A DNA stretch of 64,000 bases from Cardinalis cardinalis (lineage: Eukaryota > Chordata > Aves > Passeriformes > Cardinalidae). The stretch lies in assembly GCA_014549065.1 (NCBI GenBank), contig JACDOX010000001.1, forward strand, positions 9,583,195 to 9,647,194, read 5' to 3'. Positions 1 to 12,174 of this stretch are shown in pieces. Position 1 is the stretch's first letter, and every line of letters starts with the position of its first letter. The notes beneath the pieces are model-generated. The model ran no database searches, had not been told where the DNA came from, and saw only the letters and a program-made list of their open reading frames with translations. Both the position numbers and the translations under genes were made by a program.

Positions 1-1875
1 GTGCTTAATATTAAGATATACTGTACTGAACTCAGTATACTCTTTTGCTTTGTACAGTACGTGTGTAGTAACAGAAAGAATTTTGTGTTTGTGCAATGCT
101 ATTTTCCAGTGTGTTTGACTGGGTTTTGTGAGGATAGATGCGTTGCCACAATGACTGCTCTTGAGTGTAGTATCCAAAAGTTAATTTATTCACAGTTGTA
201 TCAGTTTGGAGTCTGTTAAAATTCTAGTTTGTTGCTCTAAAGCAATTTTTATAGATTTAATGTAATTCTCCTTAAATTAATTCTAAGAGTCTTGGTGTAC
301 TTAGCCAACATCTTCTAGAAGAGTTAGAAGTGCCAATTGTTAAGTGCTTGTTTATATGAAGTTATCATAACACTTTTTTAAGACTTCAAGTTCTGTTTAA
401 TGTCCCGCTGAAGTAGAAGTAAGGATCCTCACAGAATCCAGCTGTGTGAATTTTCAAAGTTGACTTACACCTTTCAGTGGGCACATGTGTAAGGCCATTA
501 CAATAATTAGTATGTTATCAGGAACAAAGATAAGTTTGAATTTTTTTCCTTACATAGAAAACTTCAGTTTCAGAGGAATTTGAATCAATTCGTAGTTGGC
601 TGAAAGCCAATTTTTCTTCTCAACTGTAACACGTGTTTGAAAAACGAACTCGCTTCCTAAGTGCCTTGTGAATCTGCAATGATTAATTCTTCTCATTATT
701 TTGCTGCAAATTCTCATGACCCTCTGTGATGATTCGATCACCCACTTAGAGTTTATGCATATTCATATCTCTCTGCTCCTGCTGCAGTCGTTCAAGTCTC
801 CTTCACTGGCTGTGGTGTGTGCTTGGTGCAGTAATTGAGCTGCAGTAGATTGATTACTCTGGGGAGCTGTAAGGCCTTTAAAGGTGAAAACATATCAGTC
901 CTGTTAATTAGGAAACAAAGCTCTGGTGGCAAGTTCAGCAGTCAAATGCTTCCAGTGTAGAAATGAGGAAAGGTATGATTTGTTCCTCTCCGTGAACCCT
1001 GTTTACTTTTTTATATTTGAATTAGATCTGTATTTGCTGTAATAGGCTTGTGCAGAAGGTAGCATGTCTTGTATGATTGCATGGATTTTAAAACAAAAAG
1101 AAGTGTATGTTTATTGTAATTACTAGCTGCTGTTAATCACCTCCTAAATTATGCATTATTTTAGGTGTTACTTGACCTATAAAGCTAAATGAGAGATGAA
1201 AATGGAATCATTGATTGTAAACTTTAACCAAAAACATCTATATCAGTCACTTGTTCAGACCTGAGTGTCAAAGTATTTTCTTTGAATTAAAACAATAGAT
1301 TTTTAGAAGTCATTACAAAACCTGGGGCCCCTCCTTTCTACTATTAAGATGTCTGTTACCCATTGTGTGCAAGATTAATTAAAGAGAATACATTCTTAAA
1401 ATTAGGTGAATATTAAATGATAGCGTAAGGTTTCAGCCAGCAGACAGCATCCTTACATCATCATTGTAAGTACCCTGTGGTTTTATGTTGCTAAGCACTC
1501 TAATCTAGAGTGGCCTATTACAAAGATATTAAGGGTAGGGGAAACCATCTGCCGCACAATCTATCCATAAGGGTCAGAAATAAATAATTTAAAAGTAATT
1601 TATATATCTTAAAAACCACTTTTTCCCTGTAATTACTGGACAACAGATTGTGGAATACAGATGTTATGAAAATGCCACTGTTTTTGTAAACAGCGTGTGA
1701 TCCATTGCTGCTTCAGGGTGGGTTGTGGGATGCTGTTGTCATACCTGTTCCTGCAGAGGTCAGGAGGGAAAGTCTCACTGAAGCAACTGCACATGAGATT
1801 GAATTCCAATTACTGCATCCTACACTGAAGGATATCACATTCATTGTGTCTGTGGTCTTTTTTCCTCTGTTTTAG
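1..1875 (+). other. RAB2A: RAB2A intron (partial, upstream of penultimate coding exon)
   Basis: AT-rich non-coding sequence that ends in a pyrimidine-rich tract and an AG acceptor at 1874-1875, directly before a recognisable RAB2A exon. The preceding RAB2A exon, which encodes the end of the G domain, was looked for and is not in the window, so the intron begins upstream of position 1. No repeat family or conserved element was recognised. Open frames here are short and have no recognisable content. Confidence 0.8.
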
Positions 1876-4085
<2,210 letters not shown>

Positions 4086-4181
4086 GCAAATGGCATAAAA
4101 ATTGGCCCTCAACATGCTGCCACCAACGCAACACTTGCAGGCAATCAGGGAGGACAACAAGCTGGAGGAGGCTGCTGTTGA
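4086..4181 (+). CDS. RAB2A: RAB2A last coding exon with CC prenylation tail
   Basis: The exon opens at an AG acceptor (4084-4085) and reads 31 codons before a TGA at 4179-4181. It encodes the RAB2 hypervariable tail starting ANGIKIGPQHAATNA, then a Gly/Gln-rich linker and a terminal GGGCC. The two C-terminal cysteines are the double geranylgeranylation site used by Rab geranylgeranyl transferase, which anchors the protein in Golgi and ERGIC membranes. One visible residue, Leu in NATLAGNQ, differs from the His I remember in the human protein; this would fit a non-mammalian species. The stop, the length and the CC ending are intact, so the gene looks functional at its 3' end. Confidence 0.96.
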   Translation, partial: ANGIKIGPQHAATNATLAGNQGGQQAGGGCC

Positions 4182-4348
4182 GCCTGTTTTTACTTTCTAG
4201 CTGCCTGGATGAGGCCTACTTACTTGTTTGTTCACCCTTCCCTCCCCCTGCCCCGCTCGCCTCCACTTCAATTCAACTGAGACATGAAACTTGTAAGTTG
4301 GTTTCCTGTTGCAGAAGACTTTATCCTTCAAATTCTTGTATAACTTTG

Positions 4349-4354
4349 AATAAA
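4349..4354 (+). terminator. RAB2A: Candidate proximal poly(A) signal of RAB2A (AATAAA)
   Basis: Canonical hexamer about 170 nt after the stop codon. The sequence that follows is not strongly GU-rich, so use of this site would be weak or conditional. Confidence 0.4.
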
Positions 4355-5693
4355 TGGTTAATGTTCACTTAAAGACAGATTTTGGAGATTGTATTCATAT
4401 CTATTTACATTTGATTTCTAGGTCAATTGATGTGATTATTTTTGTTAAATGTTGTCTTGTGCCCTTGACTACGAACTGAATTGTATTAAACACTACAAAG
4501 TCATCTGAGTATTTTAATCAGTTTGTGTAGTTAGGTTTCCCAGCTCCTGAGGTTACCTAATGTTTAATATTGTAGAGCTGTCCTCAAGTTTTTTGTCAAT
4601 TTTCAAGGCTATGAAGAGAAGCAGAAGGACTCTTTTAATTCTGTATTTATCACTTTCTGTATATATAGTTTAATAACCTGCTTGGGTGTACTTGCCAAGC
4701 TAGAATTCTTTAATGCATTTGCATAAAATCTATACTACTTAGAGCTTGAAAACTACAAAAGCATTAATAGGAACTGCTTGGATGCTAAATTTTAAGCCTT
4801 TTTGACATTGTTAGCATGTTCATGCTCCCCTGTCATTATCTTGAAGTCCAAGAGAGATGCTTAATGTATATTACTAGAGGCTACATACGTGCTATCTATT
4901 TTAATGCCAAATGTTTGCTGTTTATCCACAATTTCCACAACACCTCTTCAGAAATGGATTAGCTGTTTGCCTTAACAAATACTGTAGGTGAAAACAGAGT
5001 ATGGATGAAAAGTAGAGGAGGAGTTGATAAATTTAAAATGGCACATTTTAAAAACATTAATCTTCTCAATGGTTTTTTTCTTGTTTACCACTTGATTTCT
5101 AGGTATATTTTTCATGCAAGGACAGTTTTTCAACCTAAATGTATAGTGGTCGTGTAAAGTTTTCTTTAGTGACAACTTGTAATCCTAAATATATGGTAAG
5201 CATCTTGTCTATTGTGAAGAGGGTGTGAAAATAAAATCTGCCAGTTTGGAAATCTTGCTGAAAATCAAAACTACAAATGTTTTGTTACTTATTATGGTGA
5301 TGGCTGGGGGGAGGGGCATATTTTTCCTTAAATGAAAGGGTTGCAACAGGGCAAAACAAAATCCTGTATTTAAGTGTTTATTTGTTAAAATACAGAATGT
5401 TCATGTCACCTTTCATACCAATGTGCAAACAACTGAGTTTCCATCTCATCCTATTTAAATAATTGCAGACAAAAGGGTGATGCTAATAGTAGGCCATGCT
5501 TCATGTATTGGGGGAAATAAAGGGGGGGCAGGCAATGACTGCAAACTTCTATCTTACTGGACCAATATTGACTGCAACACAACACTGGAGGAAAGGGATC
5601 CTCATGTCACCCATTCTAATTGTCAGAACTTGAACATCCAGAGTGAATAAATTTCAGCCTGACGGGTGTAACATAGCAGTGGTTCTGAGATTA

Positions 5694-5699
5694 AATAAA
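5694..5699 (+). terminator. RAB2A: Candidate main poly(A) signal of RAB2A (AATAAA)
   Basis: Canonical hexamer followed within 30 nt by TGTGTGG and then TTTTGTTGG, a typical downstream GU/U-rich element. A second hexamer 48 nt upstream (5646-5651) may act as a backup. It predicts a 3' UTR of about 1.5 kb. Confidence 0.5.
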
Positions 5700-5715
5700 A
5701 TTTGAAAAAATTGTG

Positions 5716-8700
5716 TGGAACCTTTTGTTGGTATCTCGGGGAAGGGGAAACCAGTATGGATTTATGTTAGTTGCTGACTCCCTTCTTTTTTACACACTTA
5801 GTAACATTTTCAGCCATGTAATATAATTATTTTTAGCTTTTAAATTATTAAGAGGTTACTCCATTTACGTACTTTCAACTGTTTATTATACAGAGTTTAC
5901 ATTTGTAGAGCACACTTACTGTTTCAGTTGAAGTTTGAAAATTGTGTTGCATGACAGTAAAACCATAGGACTGAACTGCATGGATGACACAGGAAAACTG
6001 GCATGTCCTAACTAGCTGTTTACAAGAAGGAGTGAATGAACAAGACAGTTANCTTGGATTAACTACTTGAAGTTTTTTCACTTGGCAATGTTCTAGAATT
6101 CAGTTGTTTGAGATGAGAGAAAAATGTACTCTTACATAGCAACCTGAGCTTCATTACAAAGGGGAATAAAGTTAGCGGTAAAAACTGTACATTAAGGGAG
6201 TGGGGGGGAGATTTGAGCCCTGCCCTGAGAAGAACATAAGTTCATGCTGTTTTAGCAGTGATGATTTGAAAAACTGAAAGCTTCTGACAATCTCATCTTC
6301 TGAAAACGTGGAAGAGATATAGAATTGCCCAGGAAGCCAGGGCTACTATAGTTAAAAAACACCACTGCTGCTTTTTGGGGGTAGGGGGAAGGGGCAGAGA
6401 GGGAGCAGGGGGAATATGCTGTGACTTACTAAAGTCATGTCTGCAATCAATTGCTGATCCTGCTGGTTTGGTCCTGGCTCACATGCCAGTCTTAGACTGT
6501 ACATTATGTTAAGACTGTGGTACTTTCANAGAGTAGCTAGAACAAAACTAAATTTCCATGCATTCTGGCTGGCTTTTTGTCACAAACTTTATGCACACAT
6601 AAACCTTTTGTTGCTACAGAAATGTCTGTATTTTTGTAGNGATTCTTTTTGAGAAGTCCTGATGCTATTTCATCCAATTAGAATTTGAAAATTATATAGC
6701 ACAGAACTTAGCAGGAGGATTTACTTCTAAAACACTTGCTTAAACATGATTCTTTCACAGGTTTCAGTTTTACTTGTACATGAGTGACTGATAACTTGTT
6801 GAGATTCCATGTTGAATTCCAGCTGCTTTTGTTGGTTACATTTTCACAACCAAAGAACCAAAACATGTAATTGTTTCCCAGCAACTGGTACACCTGTTAC
6901 ATGTAATGTGAAACTGATGATACCAAAAAAAATCATACCAAGGTGCAATTTTTCTCTTAGTCCCTGTTTAGAATGTGGTAGAAAGCATAGTCAATTTAAA
7001 ATTAAAAAAAAAAAAAAAAAGATTGGGGTGATAAGCTCTCCAAGCATGACTAAAAACTCATCTCTCCCATTTCTACTAAAAATGAAATGCTCCAGGAATT
7101 TTGGCAATCACTGAAGAAAGATTAACAACTCCCCCTCAGTCTTAGCCCTGTGTGTCTCTCTTGGCTTCAGTCATTCTGATTTACTCTTGTGCAGATCCGG
7201 CACTCCGCAGTGAGTTAAGGTAAAACANCTGCCAAAGCACTTGCTGATAAGCTGAAGTTGCAAGTGTCTGAAGCCCCGGGCAAGCAGTGAGAGCTCCATC
7301 CCGTGCTCCAGAGTTGTATCCTTTCTGCTGTGTTACACCTTTTGTGACACTTAGTTTCTTGTGGTGGCCTTTGAAGAGCCTTTAGCTGCAACATTGATAT
7401 GGTGTTTGAGTTAGAGTGGCGCACACTAAATGATGGACTTTTAAACGGGGCAAGTTTTTTCTGCCTGAAGAGTTTACCTGTGACTATGTTAGAGCACTAA
7501 ATCTGTCCTTGGGAAGAAAGTTGAACTTCTTTTCAGGCTCAAAAATACAGATAAACTGAATCGGAATTTAAAAAAAAAAAAAGTATATTAAAGTAACTTA
7601 GAAGTATCAGAAGACAATTTTGAGCATTGCAGGATTTTTTTTAAGTGGTCTTTCTTAAAGAGAGTACCCCGATGTGCCTGTATTTTTCTCTTAGTTGTTA
7701 CCAGCAGGGTGTTGCTTTTGTAAATGCTTAGGCCTGAGGTAGTGATTTCTCTTAACAGACTGCTCTTTTGATACCACTGAGTGTCCTACGACTTTCATCT
7801 TGGGTTTTTTGGCTGATTTGTTTGGTTTGGGGTTCTAAATCAAGTTTCTCCTGTGTATTATCTCCTTTTTGTCTTTTCTGTTTTCATATTGTTTCATTCA
7901 AACTAAATCCTGTGAGGAAAATGCTGCTCTCTGTCTTTACTTGCTCCACGTCCATAACTCCCACACTTACAGGAATTTGCCCAGTATGGGGCATTTGTTT
8001 TAGGGGTGGAAGGGTGGGGCAGAGGGAGAGAGGGATATGTGTGCTATCTGGCTGCATGATATAAAACCATGAAGGAAGTATTGCACAGGCTCTGTTACTT
8101 GTTACACCTACTGTGTGTACTGGTTTGCATGTGTGGGGGGATATAATTTGCCTAGTCCTCTTCCACTATTGCATGGGAGGAGATAGGGGAGACAGAGGAA
8201 GACTAACAGGTTTTATTTGGATATCTTAATAAATTTGTTTGCTGAGATCATATGTATGATTTGTGTATGGTTAATGTTCCTCCCCCTAGAATCTCTGGGT
8301 TCTCTTCTGCCACATTGCTGCAATGTAACTTTAACAGTATGCAGTGGTGATTTATTGTAATACACTACTGAAATCTCCATTTGTAAATAATCCAGGCTGC
8401 TGCTGTGTAAGTAGCTGATGAAATGTCTTTACTGGGTCTGCCGCGTATGAAAGAAACCACAACATTAGGCAATAAAAACTACTAACAGAATGTTACGAAA
8501 CCAAGACCATGACAAAAAAAGCAGCATGTTGTGGATCTATCATTTTTATTCTTGGGACAGATTTTATTATTTTTGGAACTATTACAAGACTTATGTTAAA
8601 TATTGTGGATGATAAGAGGAAACAGACTCTTGGCAAACATGGAAAACCAATTACAGCATATTACCCTATTCCCCTTCCAATAAAGGAGGGGCAAAGCTAA

Positions 8701-11460
8701 AAGTTTATTCTTTGCTTAGCAGCTGGAGGAGGGGGAGAAAGTGTTGCTGCCTTAGCATTGGCTTGAGGAAAGAGATTGTTGCTGTAGCAATCTCACCGCA
8801 GGCAATCCAAGGTGGAGAAGGCAAACCCAGTGTGCTCCACAGTCAGTTATACCCTAGCCTGAAAAAGCACACTGTTATGAGAGTGCTGAGTAAAGAAATG
8901 AATTCTGTACCNTCAGGTGTACTGTTCAGTTAAAAATAAATTTTAAAAACTTGTGTTTGGTTGCAAATCTCTGTTGTGGTCATAGGCATTTGACTTGACA
9001 TATAAACTGGAACACATCTGATATTTAGACATGGAATTTAACTGCAACATCTCATGGCTCTGTGACATAGAGGTGGAATAAAGTATAGGAAAAACCTACT
9101 TCAAAGTTTATTTAGAAGTCTGCACATCCATTTGTACTCCTCTCCCAAATTACAGTTCTTGTAAAATTGTCCGTAGCAGCATGAATGTAGATGAATTGAT
9201 GCATCAGTATGTTTGTTGGAGTTCCTCCCCACCCCCACCCCCCAGCATAGTTATGATTTTTAGAATTCCTTCATTAAAGAGTCAGAGATATAAATGTTTA
9301 TATTGGGCAGACTCTTGTTGATGGTTTGGTCTGTGGTACATTTGCTGTAAATTACAGCAGGATCTAATTAGCCTTTCTTAAATGAAGCCCAGTTCCATTT
9401 CTTTTCCTAGATTTAGGCATAAAATACTAGGAGGGAGGAAAATCTTATAGTGTGAGGACAGTTCAAAAGAGATCAATGTACTATGGTAACAGTTGTCAAT
9501 TTAACATTGTCTGGGTTAAAGCAGTCAAGTAAACACTGCATGTTCTGATTGTGGCATGGGAAAACATTTTCAGACGCAGAAATGTCTGAAAGAATGTGAC
9601 TTAAAAACCAGTTAAATAGCAAGGATACTTGGGAAGACAGGAGTCCGTGGGGTTGCTTNCTGTCTGTCCAGATGAGGCAGGGAAGGCTGTCAGATCGAGG
9701 CATTGCCCAGCACCTGAGCNCTGACACCCCACCTGGGCCAGTGCTGCTGCACAAGGACTGGACCAGCTGTGAGAGAGGAACTTGTAAATATGGACATTGT
9801 TGAGAGGTGCACATTTAACAGCACTGAGACTGGAGCTGAGGCAGTGTCCAGAATTTGTAGGACACGTGTGAATGAATGTTTTTGAGGAGGANGGGTGGGT
9901 ACAGAGACAGCAGCAGAGGAGATGGGCAAATTTACTTGTCATCTGTTGGCTCAAAAAAACCCCATAATCAATGNACAACACCTCTCTGTGATTGTTGTAT
10001 ACAAATGCAGCAAAGCTTTGTCTTGAATGTAGTTAGAAACAGATTGTCCTTATGGGCTTTTTTAATCCATTTTAATTTATGAGGATGACTAGACCTTGGG
10101 TTGCTGGTTANTGTTATGTCTGAAGTACTTAAGACAGAGAATATCAGAATACAAAAGAATTCCTGTGTCCGGTGCCCTTGAGAGTCAATTCAGCCACTTC
10201 TAAGCAAAAGGTGACTGACTAACCTAAGCCAACTGGTCACTGATGAAGATCTGTCAGCCATCACTGGTGCACAAAAATCAGCGAATGGGCTCTGCTGCTC
10301 CTCCTTGCCCAGTGTTGTTCAGCTTTCATCTCAGAAGTAAAACATTCCTGCACAGAAACAAAAGCACTTGTGGCATCTCCCATAGTTACTGCTATGAAGC
10401 AGAATTAAGTTTGTGAACTCATGTGCAATGTTGTAATTCTGCCTGGAAAGTTTTTCTAAAAAGCCGCATAACTCCAGAGAAAGAGGCATCCTCATGTGCA
10501 GGACTGACCACTGTGCATCATAAATTAAGTGCTTTGGCTTTTCCCTAGGTTTCTATCCAAGTCCAATTCTATTTTCTTTCCAGTTGACTTCTCTTCCTTT
10601 TTGTTACTTCTACCTTTTTTTTTTTTCCCTTCTTGGAGTTTGGGTTTCTGTTTAAAGGAAATGATTCAAGAAAGAGTAGCATGCTTACAGTTCCCTATTC
10701 TTCTCCAAGACCTGGTAACGATCACTGGTAAAACAAAACACTTTCATCTACTTTGGATGAAATGATGATTGCTTTTAACAATGTCACTGTGTAAATTTAG
10801 ACATAGTTGGTCATGGACCCACCTATTTAACTGCTAAATCCCGGCTCCTGGATCATCCACCAGTAGTAGAAGGCTTCAGTAGGATCACAGAAGAAAAATG
10901 CAGTTCCCTATTAGTCAGTTTTTGGCCAAGCACCATCTGAATGGTGAGATTTTGTTTGTTTTGGGCTTTGTTTTGAAGGTGTGTGTAACTTCATTTCATC
11001 CTGGCTTTCCAGTTTAATTCAATTGCTATGCAAGTTGAAAAGCAGCTTTCCTTCAATGAGCTCTGAAATTCTGAAGTGGGGTTGTTGCTCAACCAGTCGA
11101 AAAGAGGATCCATGAGAAGGGAAGCCTCGACTGAAACTGCTGCTTTGTGAGCCAAGACATCGGCTTGCTTGCTGCCGGAAGGAGGAGACGGCTCATTATC
11201 TGGGTGCTGGGAGCCAGTGTGTTGGGAGTCTCCTCTTCCTGCTCCACAAGGACTGAGGCGTCTCTGAGGTAAGCAAAGCAGCAATGCGATACTCCCTAGG
11301 CTTATCAACCGCTATCAGCTGGATCTCCTGTTTGCTCCAGACTCCACCTTTACTTGGAAAGTGCTTGCAGTTCCATGAGGTAATTCCTCCTCCCAGCGCT
11401 GCGGCTTGTTACCACGACCATGTGCTCCTAGCGTGAGCCAGGACAGAAAATGAGAAAAGC
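5716..11460. other. Intergenic region, RAB2A to the first CpG island
   Basis: AT-rich, mostly unique sequence. It contains one A17 run at 7004-7020, an A11 run near 7570 and no recognised gene. Open frames of 60-126 codons on both strands are short, often broken by N, and match nothing I recognise. A good match to a splice donor (GAG|GTAAGC, cut after 11268) lies about 200 bp upstream of the CpG island. No transcript can be supported from sequence alone. Confidence 0.7.
7004..7020 (+). repeat. Poly(A) run, A17
   Basis: An uninterrupted run of 17 A bases. It could be a decayed retroposon tail, but no target-site duplication or element body could be recognised on either side. Confidence 0.9.
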
Positions 11461-11700
11461 CTACCCCGACATCCCTGTGCCGTAACTTCCCCTTTCTCCG
11501 TCCTGCCNGGGACGGCTGTTGAGCTTCGCGGGCTTTGGCTCTGACCATCGCGGCGGCTGTCGGTCCGTCCGGCCGGGAAGGGAGGAAGGGAGGGAGGGCA
11601 AAGCAGCGCCGGCCGGGCAGAGCCATCGCCCTCCCGCCGGCCCAGCTGCCCGGGCACAGGGGGCGGTCGCACCCCGGCCGCCCCACCGCCGGCTTAGCCA

Positions 11701-11720
11701 CAGGTGCGAGGTAGCACCTG
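11701..11720. promoter_or_regulatory. Inverted pair of E2-boxes (CAGGTGC-N6-GCACCTG)
   Basis: Two perfect 7-bp inverted arms separated by GAGGTA. Each contains CACCTG, the E-box bound by ZEB1/ZEB2 and SNAI-type zinc-finger repressors and by some bHLH factors. ZEB proteins are known to favour paired CACCT sites. The pair lies 22 bp upstream of a TATA box. Binding is inferred. Confidence 0.45.
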
Positions 11721-11741
11721 CTCGGTTGGCGCCGGGGCCGG

Positions 11742-11748
11742 TATAAAT
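11742..11748 (+). promoter_or_regulatory. TATA-box-like element in CpG island A
   Basis: TATAAAT set directly after a GC-rich stretch (GGGGCCGG), the classical arrangement of a TATA promoter. It would place a + strand start near 11,770-11,775. No exon or coding frame downstream could be recognised. Confidence 0.4.
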
Positions 11749-12160
11749 TTGCGTTATTTTGATTAAGCTCGGATTGATTAGGAACAGGTCCGGGCTCACA
11801 TACCATAAACACCTATTAAACGGAAATAAATACGTCTACAGGGGGCTTAGCTTTGCCTGTACGGGGGGCGCGGAGGTGGCGGCGGGCGCCGCACACGGCG
11901 GTCCCCACGGAGCGCGGCCCCGACGGGTCTGGGCGCACGGCCCCGGTGCGGGTGCCCGGGCGGTGACCGCTGGCGCTGGCCGNTGGCGGCGGGCGGGCGC
12001 CGCCGGGGCAGGAAAGCCGCTCCGAGCTGACGTCGCTGCGGGGGCGGCCGCGCTGCCGCCGCGGGAGGGGGCGGGACGGGGTTCCCCATGGGAGGCGGGA
12101 GAGGAGCGCGCCGTGCCCGCGGCTCCCGCGGAGCCCNGTCCCGGGGGATGGTGTTGATCC

Positions 12161-12174
12161 GTCGCCACGGCAAC
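12161..12174. promoter_or_regulatory. RFX-family X-box (GTCGCC-AC-GGCAAC)
   Basis: Fits the X-box consensus GTNRCC-N(0-3)-RGYAAC in full, with a 2-nt spacer. X-boxes are bound by RFX factors, commonly in promoters of ciliary and neuroendocrine genes. This one lies near the centre of CpG island A. That the site is bound, and that it drives a transcript, are inferences. Confidence 0.55.

Larger units (their letters stand above)
4182..5715 (+). other. RAB2A: RAB2A 3' untranslated region (3' boundary inferred)
   Basis: AT-rich sequence directly after the stop codon. AATAAA hexamers occur at 4349, 5230, 5516, 5646 and 5694. The one at 5694 has the best context: an A-rich stretch about 15 nt downstream, then a GU-rich element (TGTGTGG and TTTTGTTGG), as expected around a cleavage site. 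The hexamer at 4349 could give a short 3' UTR form. The end near 5,715 is inferred from these signals, and later hexamers (for example 8229 and 8936) cannot be excluded as distal sites. Confidence 0.55.
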
